Assembly (NCBI RefSeq): GCF_029210495.1
Contig: NZ_JARGDK010000003.1
Location: 1-64,000, forward strand
DNA length: 64,000 bases
Direction of reading: 5' to 3'
Source of the DNA: Pseudothioclava nitratireducens
GTDB taxonomy: Bacteria > Pseudomonadota > Alphaproteobacteria > Rhodobacterales > Rhodobacteraceae
In this document: positions 49,714-59,355 of the stretch, in pieces
Numbering within the stretch: position 1 is the first letter of the stretch
How the letters are laid out: the number at the start of each line of letters is the position of its first letter
Position numbers and translations under genes: made by a program
The notes under the pieces: generated by a model
What the model was told of the DNA's origin: nothing
Database searches by the model: none
What the model saw: only the letters and a program-made list of their open reading frames with translations

Positions 49714-49781
49714 CGCGTCAGGGTAGCCGGGGATGCTGTGAACGGGTCGCACATACTGCGACCGATCCGGGGCGACGCCCC
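49680..49781 (+). promoter_or_regulatory. Structured 5' leader of ileS
   Basis: Nested stems: tcacagc (49680-49686) with gctgtga (49735-49741), cccggc (49701-49706) with gccggg (49726-49731), and ctctga (49708-49713) with tcaggg (49718-49723, one U-G pair). Two further hairpins follow: a perfect 7-bp ggtcgca/tgcgacc (49745-49763) and ggggc/gcccc (49769-49781). No strong U-tract follows any of them. All lie between the promoter and the ileS ribosome binding site. Confidence 0.55.
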
Positions 49782-49805
49782 ACCCTTTCCAAGGACCATC
49801 ACGCC

Positions 49806-52790
49806 ATGTGTGCCGACACGCCTGAAAACTCTGCCGATTACCGCAATACCGTCTTCCTGCCCGAGACCGATTTCCCGATGCGCGCGGGCCTGCCCGACCG
49901 CGAGCCGGAATGGCTCGCGCATTGGGCGAAGATCGGCATCTACGACCGCCTGCGCGACAAGGCCAAGGATGGCAGCCGCAAGCCCTTTACGCTGCATGAC
50001 GGCCCTCCCTATGCCAACGGCCACCTGCATATCGGCCACGCGCTGAACAAGACGATCAAGGACTTCATCACGCGCTCGCACCAGATGATGGGCTTTGACG
50101 CGCGCTACGTTCCGGGCTGGGACTGCCACGGCCTGCCGATCGAATGGAAGATCGAAGAGCAATACCGCGCCAAGGGTCTCGATAAGGACGCCGTGGACAC
50201 GGTCGCCTTCCGTCAGGAATGCCGCAAATTCGCCGAAGGCTGGGTTGATATCCAGCGCGAGGAATTCAAGCGCCTCGGCGTCTATGGTAACTGGGACGAT
50301 CCCTACTTGACCATGAATTTCCACGCCGAGCGCGTGATCGCCGAGGAATTCATGAAGTTCCTGATGAACGGCTCGCTCTATCAGGGCTCGAAGCCCGTGA
50401 TGTGGTCGCCGGTCGAGAAAACCGCGTTGGCCGAAGCCGAGGTCGAGTATCACGACCATACGAGCCATCAGATCTGGGTGCGCTTCAAGGTGCGGCGCGG
50501 CGGCAATGCCGTAATGCCGGTCGAGGATGCAGTCGAATATGACGGCGCGGATCAGGCGCTGCTCGCCGACCAGCTTCACGCCGCGAGCGTCGTGATCTGG
50601 ACCACGACGCCTTGGACCATCCCGCAAAACCGCGCGGTCGCGTTCAGCCCGTCCATCGAATACGGCCTTTACGAGGTCACCGAAGCCCCCGAAGGCTCGA
50701 CCGCCGTTGCTGGCGAATACCTCGTGCTCGCCGACAAGCTGGCGGGTGGCGTGCTGACTTCGGCCAAGCTCGAGGACAGCATGTATCGCCGTGTGCGCAC
50801 GGTGAGCGCGCAAGAACTTGAAGGGCTGACCCTCTCGCACCCCTATGCGGGCGTCGAGAACGGCGCGGGCGAGTGGGACTTTGACGTCCCCTGCCTGCCG
50901 GGCGACCACGTGACCGACGATGCGGGGACGGGCTTTGTCCACACCGCACCCAGCCACGGCGACGACGACTATCAGCTTGGCCTGAAATTCGGCCTTCCGA
51001 TGACCTACAATGTCGAGCCGGACGGCAGCTACCGTGCCGACCTGCCGCTCTTTGGCGGTCAGCACATCATCCTGCCCGATGGCAAGGAAGGCCCGGCCAA
51101 CGTCTCGAACATCAAGCAACTCGCATGGGCGGGCGCGCTTCTGGCCAAGGGCAAGATGAAGCACTCCTATCCGCATTCGTGGCGCTCCAAGGCCCCGGTG
51201 ATCTATCGCAACACGCCGCAATGGTTCGCCGCCATCGACGCCAAACTCGATGACGGGATGGGCGCCTACGGCGACACGATCCGCGCCCGCGCGCTCACCT
51301 CGATCAAGGAACTGGTGAAGTTCACCCCAGAGACCGGCAAGAACCGCCTGTTCTCGATGATCGAGAACCGCCCCGACTGGGTGCTCTCGCGCCAACGCGC
51401 CTGGGGCGTGCCGCTGACCTGCTTCACCAAACGCGGTGCGAAGCCCACCGACCCGGACTTCCTGCTCAAGGACCCCGAGGTCAACGCTCGCATCACCGCC
51501 GCCTTCGAAGAGGCCGGTGCCGATGTCTGGTATGAAGAGGGCTTCAAGGAGAAAGTGCTCGCCAATTCCGTGAACCCCGAAGACTACGATCAGGTCTTCG
51601 ACGTGCTCGACGTGTGGTTCGACTCTGGCTCGACCCATGCCTTCGTGCTGCGCGACCGCGAGGACGGAACGGCGGACGGCATCGCCGATGTCTATCTCGA
51701 AGGCACTGACCAACACCGTGGCTGGTTCCACTCCTCGATGCTGCAAGCCTGCGCGACCAAGGGCCGCGCGCCCTATCGCAACGTGGTGACGCATGGCTTC
51801 ACCCTCGACGAGAAGGGCATGAAGATGTCCAAGTCGATCGGCAACACCATCGCCCCCGAGGACGTCATCAAGGAATATGGCGCGGACATCCTGCGTCTCT
51901 GGGTGGCGCAGACCGATTACACCAACGACCAGCGGATCGGGCCGAAAATTCTCAAGGGCACGGCGGACAGCTACCGGCGCCTGCGCAACACGCTGCGCTT
52001 CATGCTTGGCAACCTGCATGGCTTCACCGAGGCCGAGCGCCTCGATCTGGCCGAGATGCCGGAGCTGGAGCAATGGGTGCTGCACCGCCTCGCGGCGCTC
52101 GATCATCAGGTCCGCAAAGGCTATGCCGCCTTCGACTTCCAGGGTGTGTTCCAGGCGCTGTTCAACTTCTGCACGGTGGACCTCTCGGCGCTCTATTTCG
52201 ACATCCGCAAGGATGCGCTCTATTGCGACGCCGCAGACAGCACGCGCCGCCGCGCGACCCGCACGGTGCTGGACCTGCTGTTCCATCGCCTGACCACGTG
52301 GCTCGCGCCGCTCCTGCCCTTCACCATGGAGGACGTGTGGCTCTCACGCTTCCCCGGCGAGGACAGCTCGGTCCACCTGCAAGACTTCCCGGCAACGCCC
52401 GCAGACTGGCTCAATGAGCCGCTGGCCGAGAAATGGGACGGCATCCGCCGGGCGCGCCGCACCGTGACCGCCGCGCTGGAAATCCAGCGCAGCGAAAAGG
52501 TGATCGGCGCGTCGCTCGAAGCAGCGCCGGTGATCCATGTCGAGGACGCCGCAATCCTCGCCGCGCTCAAATCGGTGCCCTTCGCTGACCTGTGCATTAC
52601 CTCGGACCTGCAGCTGACCGCGGACCCCGCCCCGAACGAGGCCTTCCGCCTGCCCGAAGTGCCGGGCGTCGCGGTCGTGTTCGAACGCGCGGAAGGCGAG
52701 AAATGCGAGCGCTGCTGGAAAATCCTGCCAGATGTCGGCAGCCACAAGCACCCGGGAACCTGCAAACGCTGCAACGATGCGCTGAGCTAA
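49806..52790 (+). CDS. ileS: Isoleucyl-tRNA synthetase
   Basis: Class I aminoacyl-tRNA synthetase charging tRNA-Ile with editing of valine. 994 residues. The HIGH motif is in PPYANGHLHIGHALNKTIKD near residues 60-79. The CP1 editing domain includes WTTTPWTIPQNRAVAFSP. KMSKS is in EKGMKMSKSIGNTIAPEDV near residue 670. The C-terminal zinc site is EKCERCWKILPD with a second CKRC pair. This is the bacterial, mupirocin-sensitive type of IleS by layout. AAGGA lies 10 nt upstream of the ATG. It is transcribed alone behind a structured leader. Confidence 0.97.
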   Translation: MCADTPENSADYRNTVFLPETDFPMRAGLPDREPEWLAHWAKIGIYDRLRDKAKDGSRKPFTLHDGPPYANGHLHIGHALNKTIKDFITRSHQMMGFDARYVPGWDCHGLPIEWKIEEQYRAKGLDKDAVDTVAFRQECRKFAEGWVDIQREEFKRLGVYGNWDDPYLTMNFHAERVIAEEFMKFLMNGSLYQGSKPVMWSPVEKTALAEAEVEYHDHTSHQIWVRFKVRRGGNAVMPVEDAVEYDGADQALLADQLHAASVVIWTTTPWTIPQNRAVAFSPSIEYGLYEVTEAPEGSTAVAGEYLVLADKLAGGVLTSAKLEDSMYRRVRTVSAQELEGLTLSHPYAGVENGAGEWDFDVPCLPGDHVTDDAGTGFVHTAPSHGDDDYQLGLKFGLPMTYNVEPDGSYRADLPLFGGQHIILPDGKEGPANVSNIKQLAWAGALLAKGKMKHSYPHSWRSKAPVIYRNTPQWFAAIDAKLDDGMGAYGDTIRARALTSIKELVKFTPETGKNRLFSMIENRPDWVLSRQRAWGVPLTCFTKRGAKPTDPDFLLKDPEVNARITAAFEEAGADVWYEEGFKEKVLANSVNPEDYDQVFDVLDVWFDSGSTHAFVLRDREDGTADGIADVYLEGTDQHRGWFHSSMLQACATKGRAPYRNVVTHGFTLDEKGMKMSKSIGNTIAPEDVIKEYGADILRLWVAQTDYTNDQRIGPKILKGTADSYRRLRNTLRFMLGNLHGFTEAERLDLAEMPELEQWVLHRLAALDHQVRKGYAAFDFQGVFQALFNFCTVDLSALYFDIRKDALYCDAADSTRRRATRTVLDLLFHRLTTWLAPLLPFTMEDVWLSRFPGEDSSVHLQDFPATPADWLNEPLAEKWDGIRRARRTVTAALEIQRSEKVIGASLEAAPVIHVEDAAILAALKSVPFADLCITSDLQLTADPAPNEAFRLPEVPGVAVVFERAEGEKCERCWKILPDVGSHKHPGTCKRCNDALS

Positions 52791-52794
52791 GATG

Positions 52795-52940
52795 AAGAAG
52801 GTGGGCGCTGCCCCCCTCTTTACTTCGTAAATTCACCCCCCGGGATATTTCCGGCGATTGGAAGCCAAAGCACCTTGCGTCCAATCGCGTCAAATATCCC
52901 GGGGGAGTCTGCCGCAGGCAGGCGGGGGCAGAGCCCCCTT
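52795..52940. repeat. Inverted pair of dispersed GC-rich intergenic repeats after ileS
   Basis: Two repeat units face each other. Their cores form a perfect 14-bp inverted repeat (52837-52850 with 52892-52905, each reading cccccgggatattt outside-in), extended by cgattgga/tccaatcg (52855-52862 with 52880-52887). GC hairpins lie at both ends (about 52803-52815; gggggc/gccccc at 52924-52938). The structure could also act as a terminator or transcript stabiliser for ileS. Confidence 0.7.
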
Positions 52941-52998
52941 GCCCCGCTCCACCGCCTCGGATAGCGCTTAGGGGTTCAATCCTGACAGGGGTCCCGCG

Positions 52999-53835
52999 AT
53001 GAGCGTCACCGTCCTGCTGGCGGTGCTGGCCGCGGCGTTCTTACATGCGCTCTGGAATGCGCTGATCCGTCTGGGCGGGTCGAAGATCCGCGCAATGGTG
53101 ATGCTTTCGCTGGCCGAGGCGGGCGTCGGCGTGGCGGTCGTCGTGACGCGCCCGATGCCGATCCCCGAGGCCTGGCCATGGATCATCGGGGCGGGTTTCG
53201 TGCATTTCGCCTACAAGTTCTTTCTGGCCCACGCCTATGAGCAAGGCGACCTGAGCCGCGTCTATCCCATCGCACGCGGCGCGGCGCCGATGATGGTCGC
53301 CATCGTCTCGGCGCTGTTCGCGCTCGATCACATCGAACCCTCCGGCTATGCGGGCATCGCGGTTTTGGGTCTCGGGATTCTGTTGATGGCGCGGGGCGTC
53401 TTCACCGATGGCGAGAGCCGCCGCCTGCTGCCCTTCGCGCTTGGATCGGCCGTGGCGACCGCGACCTATACGATTGTGGACGGGATGGGCGCGCGGGTCG
53501 CGGGCGATGCGCCCGGCTATGTCGGTTGGCTGATGATTGGCGGGGGCTTGGGCTTTGCGCTCTTGATGATCGCGCAGCGGGGCACGCGGTATCTGATTTC
53601 GCCGCCCCGCGATTGGGGTTTGGCGGTCTTGGGGGCGGGGGCGTCTTATGGCGCTTATGCGATCTCGATCTGGGCGATGACGGTCGCACCGATTGCGCTT
53701 GTCGCGGTGCTGCGCGAGACCTCGATCCTGTTTGCAGTGCTGATCGGATGGCTGGTGTTCCGCGAGCGGATGACCCGGCACAAGGCGCTCGCGGCCGGTC
53801 TCATCGTGTGCGGCGTGGTCCTGACCCGGCTGTAG
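52999..53835 (+). CDS. EamA-family (DMT) membrane transporter
   Basis: 278 residues with about ten membrane segments in two repeated EamA halves (VTVLLAVLAAAFLHALWNAL at the start; GLAVLGAGASYGAYAISIWA in the second half). YPIARGAAPMMVAIVSALFA is typical of the drug/metabolite transporter superfamily. An exporter of a small metabolite or amino acid is likely, substrate unknown. It converges on pcs; the stops are 4 nt apart. Confidence 0.85.
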   Translation: MSVTVLLAVLAAAFLHALWNALIRLGGSKIRAMVMLSLAEAGVGVAVVVTRPMPIPEAWPWIIGAGFVHFAYKFFLAHAYEQGDLSRVYPIARGAAPMMVAIVSALFALDHIEPSGYAGIAVLGLGILLMARGVFTDGESRRLLPFALGSAVATATYTIVDGMGARVAGDAPGYVGWLMIGGGLGFALLMIAQRGTRYLISPPRDWGLAVLGAGASYGAYAISIWAMTVAPIALVAVLRETSILFAVLIGWLVFRERMTRHKALAAGLIVCGVVLTRL

Positions 53836-53839
53836 CGCC

Positions 53840-54541
53840 TCAGGCGGCTTTCTCGGGGACGATCTGCTGCACGATCCCGACCAGGAGCAAGTAGATCGAG
53901 GTCACCATCAGACCCCAATGCGCCCAGCTTTCCGGGTGGAAATCGACCCAGGCCGCCCAGCCCGCGAATACAGTCCAGGCAAGCGCCACCGGCAGGCTGA
54001 CCGCGCGCCAGCGCAGCGTCCGGGTCGGGTGGATGAACTTGAGCGGGAAGAACATCGCAACCGCCAGCGCCAGCACCACGCCGAGCGTCACCCAATAGCC
54101 CGGCTCGAGCGCGAACAGCACCAGCACCACCATGTTCCAACAGGCCGGGAAGCCCGAGAACGAGTTGTCCTTGGTCTTCATCCGCGTATCCGAGAAATAG
54201 ATCACGCTGGCATAGGTGATCGCGATGATCGCAAGCCACCCGGTCCAGCCCGGCAGCAGGCCGGATTCGAAGAGCGCGAAGGCCGGGATGAAAACATAGG
54301 TGAGGTAATCGACGATCAGGTCCATCAGGACGCCGTCATAGATCGGGAAGTTCGTCTTGACGGCGTAGCGCCGCGCCAGCGGACCGTCGATCCCATCGAC
54401 GAAAAGCGCCACCACCAGCCAGAGGAACATGATGCTCCAGTTCTCATCGACCGCGGCCAGCATGGCCAGCATCGAAAGCACCGCGCCCGTCGCAGTCAGC
54501 AGGTGAACCAGAAGGGCTTTGAAGCGAATATCCATGGGCAT
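53840..54541 (-). CDS. pcs: Phosphatidylcholine synthase
   Basis: Condenses CDP-diacylglycerol and choline to phosphatidylcholine in the inner membrane. 233 residues from the ATG at 54541 (MPMDIRFKALLVHLLTATGA), with AAGG 6 nt upstream; an ATG at 54592 overlapping the xerC stop is the alternative. The CDP-alcohol phosphotransferase motif is visible as DGPLARRYAVKTNFPIYDGV followed by LMDLIVD, and about eight membrane segments. The PACWNMVVLVLFA region agrees with bacterial Pcs. It implies the bacterium makes phosphatidylcholine from external choline. Confidence 0.9.
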   Translation of the reverse strand: MPMDIRFKALLVHLLTATGAVLSMLAMLAAVDENWSIMFLWLVVALFVDGIDGPLARRYAVKTNFPIYDGVLMDLIVDYLTYVFIPAFALFESGLLPGWTGWLAIIAITYASVIYFSDTRMKTKDNSFSGFPACWNMVVLVLFALEPGYWVTLGVVLALAVAMFFPLKFIHPTRTLRWRAVSLPVALAWTVFAGWAAWVDFHPESWAHWGLMVTSIYLLLVGIVQQIVPEKAA

Positions 54542-54588
54542 CTGATGCCTTAAAAGCCAGTGGGGTTCAAGGCGAAGCCGCCCCTGCG

Positions 54589-55509
54589 TCATGCGCGCGG
54601 ATGGGCGTCGCGGTAAACCTCCATCAGGCGGGCCTGATCGACGGCGGTATAGATTTGCGTGGTGGCAAGGCTCGCGTGCCCCAGCAGTTCCTGAATGGCG
54701 CGCAGATCACCTCCGGCAGCCAGAAGATGCGTCGCGAAGCTGTGGCGCATCGCGTGGGGCGTGGCGCTGGCGGGCAAGCCGAGCGATAGTCGCGCCTGTT
54801 CCATTGCGCGAGAGATCAGACGCGGATTGAGGGCGCCACCGCGCTTGCCGCGAAACAGCGGCAGACCCGGCTCGGGCGGATAGGGGCACAGCCGGACATA
54901 GTCCGCGACGGCATCGCGGGCCGCGGGGAGCACGGGCACAAGCCGCTCCTTGTCGCCTTTGCCACGAATGCGCAGCACCTCGGGCAACGGGTGGCTCTCA
55001 CCCAGAAGACCCAACGCCTCGGAGATCCGCAAACCGCAGCCATAGAGCAGCGTCACCACGGCGGCGTCGCGCGCGGCGATCCACGGCTCCATCGCCTGGG
55101 TATCGACCTGTTCGATCATCGCCTGCGCGGCATCCACGGCCAACGGGCGCGGCAACTTGCGCTGGAACTTGGGCGCGCGGGCCGCGAGCACATGGGTCGC
55201 ATCGAACCCTTCGCGATCCGCCAGCCAGCGAATGAAATTCTTGACCGATGACAGCGCCCGCGCGAGCGAGCGCGCCGAAAGGCCCCGGCCCCGCTCATGC
55301 GCCATCCAGGCGCGCATGTCGGATTGGGTGACTTGCGACAGGCGAGAAACCCCGAGGCTCTCGCCATGGTGGCCATGCAGAAAGCCAAGGAACTCAGCAA
55401 CGTCCGTCTGATAGGCCTTGAGCGTGTTTTCGGAGGCACCATCCAGCGCGCGCAGGTGATCGAGCCAGCGCGCCAGAAGGTCTCCCGCGCCTGCCGAAAA
55501 CCCCGCCAT
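54589..55509 (-). CDS. xerC: Tyrosine recombinase XerC
   Basis: Resolves chromosome dimers at dif with XerD. 306 residues from the ATG at 55509 (MAGFSAGAGDLLARWLDHLR), which overlaps the DUF484 stop as TGATG. An N-terminal SAM-like core-binding domain (ASENTLKAYQTDVAEFLGFL) is followed by the catalytic domain with Arg in GCGLRISEALGL, Lys in GKGDKERLVPV, HAMRHSFATHLLAAGGDLRA (HxxR), His in LGHASLATTQIY and the nucleophile Tyr. All catalytic residues are present. The DUF484-xerC pairing also occurs in gammaproteobacteria. Confidence 0.95.
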   Translation of the reverse strand: MAGFSAGAGDLLARWLDHLRALDGASENTLKAYQTDVAEFLGFLHGHHGESLGVSRLSQVTQSDMRAWMAHERGRGLSARSLARALSSVKNFIRWLADREGFDATHVLAARAPKFQRKLPRPLAVDAAQAMIEQVDTQAMEPWIAARDAAVVTLLYGCGLRISEALGLLGESHPLPEVLRIRGKGDKERLVPVLPAARDAVADYVRLCPYPPEPGLPLFRGKRGGALNPRLISRAMEQARLSLGLPASATPHAMRHSFATHLLAAGGDLRAIQELLGHASLATTQIYTAVDQARLMEVYRDAHPRA

Positions 55510-56243
55510 CAGCTTAGCCAGCGGCGCATCGCACGTTCGAACACGCCTGCGAAGAAGCCCAGAAGATCGGTCCCCTGCGAGGGCTTGAACTGATGCGGGT
55601 CCTCGGCGCCCATCACCAAGAGGCCGGGCAGACGGCCCTCGCCCAGATCGAGCCGCATCAGCGCCTCTGAACGGATCCAGGTCGCGGCCTCGCCGTAGAT
55701 CGCTTCGGATTGCGGCATGGTCTGGCGCAAGATCACCGAGCGCGGCTGCGCCGAGCGCCCAGCGCGCATGTATTCGTTGATGAAACCGGGTTCGGCCACA
55801 CAAAGCACGTCGCCCAGATGCCGCAGCGCCGGGTCACTTTCCGAATGCAGGCTTTCGAGCACCAGCCGCACGGAATCGACACGCAGGATCTCGGAGACCT
55901 CGGTGCCGAGATTGCGCAGGAAGCCTTCGAAATCGGTGGGGTCGAGCATCTTGAGCACGGCGCGGTGCACCTGATTGGTGCCTGCGAGGTTCTCGTAGGC
56001 CGCCGCGATCACCGAACGGTGCGTGTCTTCCAGACGGTCGAGCCGCGCTTCGAGACGCTCCATCGCGACGCCGCGCAGATCGACGATATTCGATCCCATC
56101 GCGCGTTCATTTGCAGCAATCAGCGCCCGCATCAGGTCGCGGTCTTCGAGAATGACTTCGGGATCGGAAATGATTTTCTCGCGCAGGGTCTCTGCGAGTG
56201 CGGTTTCGGTCATGCCTGTCTCTTCGCCCGGATCGGTTTTCAT
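55509..56243 (-). CDS. DUF484-family (GAF-like) protein
   Basis: 244 residues from MKTDPGEETGMTETALAETL (ATG at 56243); a GAGGGTG motif lies just upstream, and an ATG at 56213 is possible. The layout fits DUF484: an N-terminal helical part with EVILEDRDLMRALIAANERA, then a coiled segment (MERLEARLDRLEDTHRSVIA), then a GAF-like domain. The molecular function is not established. Its stop is shared with the xerC start (TGATG), so the two proteins are made together and may act in the same process. Confidence 0.88.
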   Translation of the reverse strand: MKTDPGEETGMTETALAETLREKIISDPEVILEDRDLMRALIAANERAMGSNIVDLRGVAMERLEARLDRLEDTHRSVIAAAYENLAGTNQVHRAVLKMLDPTDFEGFLRNLGTEVSEILRVDSVRLVLESLHSESDPALRHLGDVLCVAEPGFINEYMRAGRSAQPRSVILRQTMPQSEAIYGEAATWIRSEALMRLDLGEGRLPGLLVMGAEDPHQFKPSQGTDLLGFFAGVFERAMRRWLS

Positions 56244-56301
56244 TTTTTGGCACCCTCGCACAAATCAGCGGCAAAATCAGCCCAAACTTGCTCGCGATAT
56301 G

Positions 56302-56326
56302 AAAAGGCCCGCCAGTGTGGCGGGCC
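56302..56326 (-). terminator. Rho-independent terminator of the transaldolase gene
   Basis: A perfect 9-bp stem ggcccgcca (56306-56314) with tggcgggcc (56318-56326) and a 3-nt loop. On the minus strand it is followed by four U (56305-56302). It begins 15 nt after the fsa-type gene stop and just before DUF484. Confidence 0.85.
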
Positions 56327-56340
56327 GATCATGGTCTGGC

Positions 56341-56994
56341 TCAGACGATCTTTTGCCCGGTCTTGGCCCAGTCCTTGAGGAACTGCTCGAGGCCCTTGTC
56401 GGTCAGCACATGGTTCGCCATCGCCTTGATCACGGCGGGCGGCGCCGTGATCACGTCGGCGCCGATGCGGGCAACATCGGTGATGTGGTTCACCGAACGG
56501 ATCGAAGCCGCGAGGATCTCGGTGCGGAAATCGTAATTGTCATAGATCGTGCGAATGTCCTCGATCAGTTGCACGCCATCGAGGTTGATATCGTCGAGAC
56601 GACCGATGAAGGGCGAGATAAAGGTCGCGCCCGCCTTGGCGGCGAGGATCGCTTGCGCCGCCGAGAAGCAGAGCGTGACATTGACCATGTGGCCTTCGGA
56701 TGCGAAAGCCTTACAGGCGGTCAGGCCATCCCAGGTGAGCGGAACCTTGATCGCGATATTGGGGGCGATCTTGGCGAGCTTCAGACCTTCTTCGATCATG
56801 GCTTTGGATTCGGTGGCCACGACCTCGGCCGAGACCGGACCCTCGACCATGTCGCAGATTTCCTTGGTTACTTCGAGAATGTCGCGGCCCGATTTCAGGA
56901 TCAGCGACGGGTTCGTGGTCACGCCATCGACCATGCCCAGATCGTTGAGTTCCTTGATCGCGGCAACATCGGCGGTATCGACGAAAAATTTCAT
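56341..56994 (-). CDS. tal: Small transaldolase / fructose-6-phosphate aldolase-type enzyme
   Basis: 217 residues, [20 protein letters not shown] onwards. This is the short MipB/TalC subfamily of transaldolases. The Schiff-base lysine is in [12 protein letters not shown] near residue 86, and the TTNPSLI and [11 protein letters not shown] motifs are both present. It transfers a dihydroxyacetone unit between sugar phosphates in the non-oxidative pentose phosphate pathway, or cleaves fructose 6-phosphate. The sequence alone does not separate these. It is divergent from priA and ends at a strong terminator. Confidence 0.92.
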   Translation of the reverse strand: MKFFVDTADVAAIKELNDLGMVDGVTTNPSLILKSGRDILEVTKEICDMVEGPVSAEVVATESKAMIEEGLKLAKIAPNIAIKVPLTWDGLTACKAFASEGHMVNVTLCFSAAQAILAAKAGATFISPFIGRLDDINLDGVQLIEDIRTIYDNYDFRTEILAASIRSVNHITDVARIGADVITAPPAVIKAMANHVLTDKGLEQFLKDWAKTGQKIV

Positions 56995-57075
56995 GGAGGG
57001 TCTCCGTTTCGGCAACTGCGCGCCTGATAGCGCAAACCCGCCCGATTGCCCAGAGCGGAATCGGCATGTGCGCGG

Positions 57076-57160
57076 GCGAGCCGAACGGGGGGCTGCCTGC
57101 ACCCCGCGCCCCTGCGGCACTGCTCCCCGAGAGTATTTCGGGTTTGATGAAAAAGGACTT
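57076..57160 (+). repeat. Dispersed GC-rich intergenic repeat directly upstream of priA
   Basis: Contains ggggggctgcctg, a cctgcggca segment, ccccgagagtattt and then tttgatgaaaaagga, matching in order the unit on the minus strand at 52940-52885 and the one at 31257. The tail of the repeat supplies the AAGGA that is the priA ribosome binding site. Confidence 0.55.
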
Positions 57161-57165
57161 GCGCG

Positions 57166-59355
57166 ATGAATGGGCCAAGCTGGTTCGAGGCGGGCGCGCG
57201 CCTTGCCGTGCTGACCGCCGAGCCGATCGGGCGACCGCTCGATTACCTCGCGCCCGAGGGTGGGTGTTTCACAGGCGCCTTCGTCGAGGTGCCGCTCGGT
57301 CCGCGCAAGGTGATGGGCGTTGTCTGGGGTCCGGGCGACGGGCGCTTCGATGCGGCCAAGCTGCGCCCCGTCATCCGGGTGCTCGATGTCGCCCCGATGC
57401 GCGACGAGTTGCGCGAATTCCTGATCCGGATGGGCGCCTACACGATGACCTCGCTGCCCGCGATGCTGCGGCTGGCGACCCGCACGCCGGGGCTGTTCGA
57501 TGCGCCGGGCATGCGCAAGGTCTATCGGCTGGGGGACCGCCTGCCCGAGCGGATGACCGAGGCGCGCGAGAAGGTTCTCGGCGTGCTGCACGATCATGGT
57601 GGCGCGGGATTCTACCTCAATGAACTGGCGCAGCTGGCGGGCGTGACGCCGCAGGTGGTGAAGGGGCTTGCGCAGGCCGGCGCGATCATCGAGGCGGAGG
57701 TGCCGCGCGATGCGCCCTACCCGCGCCTTGACCCAACCCTGCCGGGCAAGGCGCTCTCAGACGATCAGGAAACGGGCGCCAAGGCCTTGCGCGCGGGGGC
57801 CGGGCGATACGGGACCTATCTGCTCAAGGGTGTGACCGGATCGGGCAAGACCGAGGTCTATCTCGAGGCGGTCGCGGAATGTCTGCGGCAGGGACGGCAG
57901 GCGTTGGTCCTGTTGCCGGAAATCGCGCTGACGAGTGAATTCCTGACGCGGGTCGAGGCGCGCTTTGGCGCACGCCCCGGCGAGTGGCATTCGGGCGCCA
58001 CCCAAAGCGAGCGGCGGCGGCTGTGGAAAATGTGCGGCGAGGGCGGCGTGCAGCTTGTCGTCGGTGCGCGCTCGGCGCTGTTCCTGCCCTTCCGCGACCT
58101 TGGACTGATCGTCGTCGATGAAGAACACGACACCTCCTACAAGCAGGAAGAGGGCGCGCTTTACTCGGCGCGGGATATGGCGGTGCTGCGCGCCTCGCTC
58201 TGCGGGGCGCAGGTGGTGCTGGCCTCGGCCACGCCCAGCCTTGAAAGCTGGGTGAATGCCGAGCAGGGCAAATATACCCGCGTCGATCTGAAGTCACGCT
58301 TCGGGGCGAGCGAGTTGCCCGAGATGGCGGCAATCGACATGCGCAAGGAGCGGATCGAGGCGGCACATTGGATCTCGCCCCGGCTGGTCGGAGAGGTGCT
58401 TCAGCGCATCCGCAATGGCGAGCAGGCGATGCTCTTCCTGAACCGGCGTGGCTATGCGCCGGTCACGATCTGCCGTGCCTGCGGGCATCAGATCGGCTGC
58501 GATCACTGTGACGCGCGGATGGTCGAGCACCGTTTCCTGAAGCGCCTCGTCTGCCACCAATGCGGCGAGACCAAACCGATCCCGACCGAATGCCCGTCCT
58601 GCAAGGCCGAGGGTCGGCTCGCCCCCGTTGGTCCGGGGGTCGAGCGGCTCGCCGAGGAGGTGGCCGAGCGCTTCCCCGATGCGCGGCTGGCGGTTCTGTC
58701 CTCGGATCTCTTCGGGTCCGCCCGCGCGTTGAAGGATGCGATCGGCACGATTGCCGAGGGCGGTGCGGACATCATTATCGGCACGCAGATCGTCGCCAAG
58801 GGGCATAACTTTCCCAAGCTGACGCTGGTCGGGGTGATCGACGCCGATCTCGGGCTGCAAGGCTCTGACTTGCGCGCGGCGGAGCGGACGTTTCAACTTA
58901 TGCGGCAGGTGGCAGGCCGCGCGGGCCGGGCCGAGAAGCCGGGCGTCGCGCTGTTGCAGACCTATCAGCCCGAACACCCCGTGATCCGCGCGATCCTTGG
59001 CGGCGACGAGGAGGCGTTCTGGCGCGAGGAGGCAGAGGCCCGGCGTGCGCAGGGCGTGCCGCCTTATGGTCGGATGGCAGGGATCATCCTGTCAGGGCCC
59101 GAGGTCGAACCGCTGTTTCAGATCGGGTCAGAACTGGCCCGGCGTGCAGAGCCGCTCACTCGGATCGGCGCGCAGCTTTTCGGCCCGGCGCCGGCCCCCA
59201 TCGCGCGGGTGCGCGGGCGGCACCGGGTGCGGATGCTGGTCAAGGCCGACAAAACCGCGCCCCTGCAAGCGGCGCTCAAGGCATGGGTGCGGCAGGTAAA
59301 GCTGCCCAATGCGGTGCGGCTTCAGATCGACATCGACCCGCAGAGTTTCCTCTGA
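57166..59355 (+). CDS. priA: Primosomal helicase PriA
   Basis: Restarts collapsed replication forks and loads DnaB. 729 residues: an N-terminal DNA-binding domain ([20 protein letters not shown]), a superfamily 2 helicase with Walker [13 protein letters not shown] near residues 222-233 and DEEH in [20 protein letters not shown] near 313, then a two-zinc region ([37 protein letters not shown]) and motifs V-VI. It begins next to a repeat element and is divergent from the transaldolase gene. Its stop abuts the stop of the convergent yedE gene. Confidence 0.95.
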   Translation: MNGPSWFEAGARLAVLTAEPIGRPLDYLAPEGGCFTGAFVEVPLGPRKVMGVVWGPGDGRFDAAKLRPVIRVLDVAPMRDELREFLIRMGAYTMTSLPAMLRLATRTPGLFDAPGMRKVYRLGDRLPERMTEAREKVLGVLHDHGGAGFYLNELAQLAGVTPQVVKGLAQAGAIIEAEVPRDAPYPRLDPTLPGKALSDDQETGAKALRAGAGRYGTYLLKGVTGSGKTEVYLEAVAECLRQGRQALVLLPEIALTSEFLTRVEARFGARPGEWHSGATQSERRRLWKMCGEGGVQLVVGARSALFLPFRDLGLIVVDEEHDTSYKQEEGALYSARDMAVLRASLCGAQVVLASATPSLESWVNAEQGKYTRVDLKSRFGASELPEMAAIDMRKERIEAAHWISPRLVGEVLQRIRNGEQAMLFLNRRGYAPVTICRACGHQIGCDHCDARMVEHRFLKRLVCHQCGETKPIPTECPSCKAEGRLAPVGPGVERLAEEVAERFPDARLAVLSSDLFGSARALKDAIGTIAEGGADIIIGTQIVAKGHNFPKLTLVGVIDADLGLQGSDLRAAERTFQLMRQVAGRAGRAEKPGVALLQTYQPEHPVIRAILGGDEEAFWREEAEARRAQGVPPYGRMAGIILSGPEVEPLFQIGSELARRAEPLTRIGAQLFGPAPAPIARVRGRHRVRMLVKADKTAPLQAALKAWVRQVKLPNAVRLQIDIDPQSFL

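Noticed and set aside
49680-49781. T-box riboswitch ahead of ileS
   Set aside because: There is no T-box sequence, no specifier stem with a tRNA-pairing UGGN bulge and no terminator/antiterminator pair. T-boxes are also essentially absent from alphaproteobacteria.
54542-54592. Longer pcs reading frame from 54592
   Set aside because: A better ribosome binding site (AAGG) precedes 54541, and the extra 17 residues do not resemble the family N-terminus.
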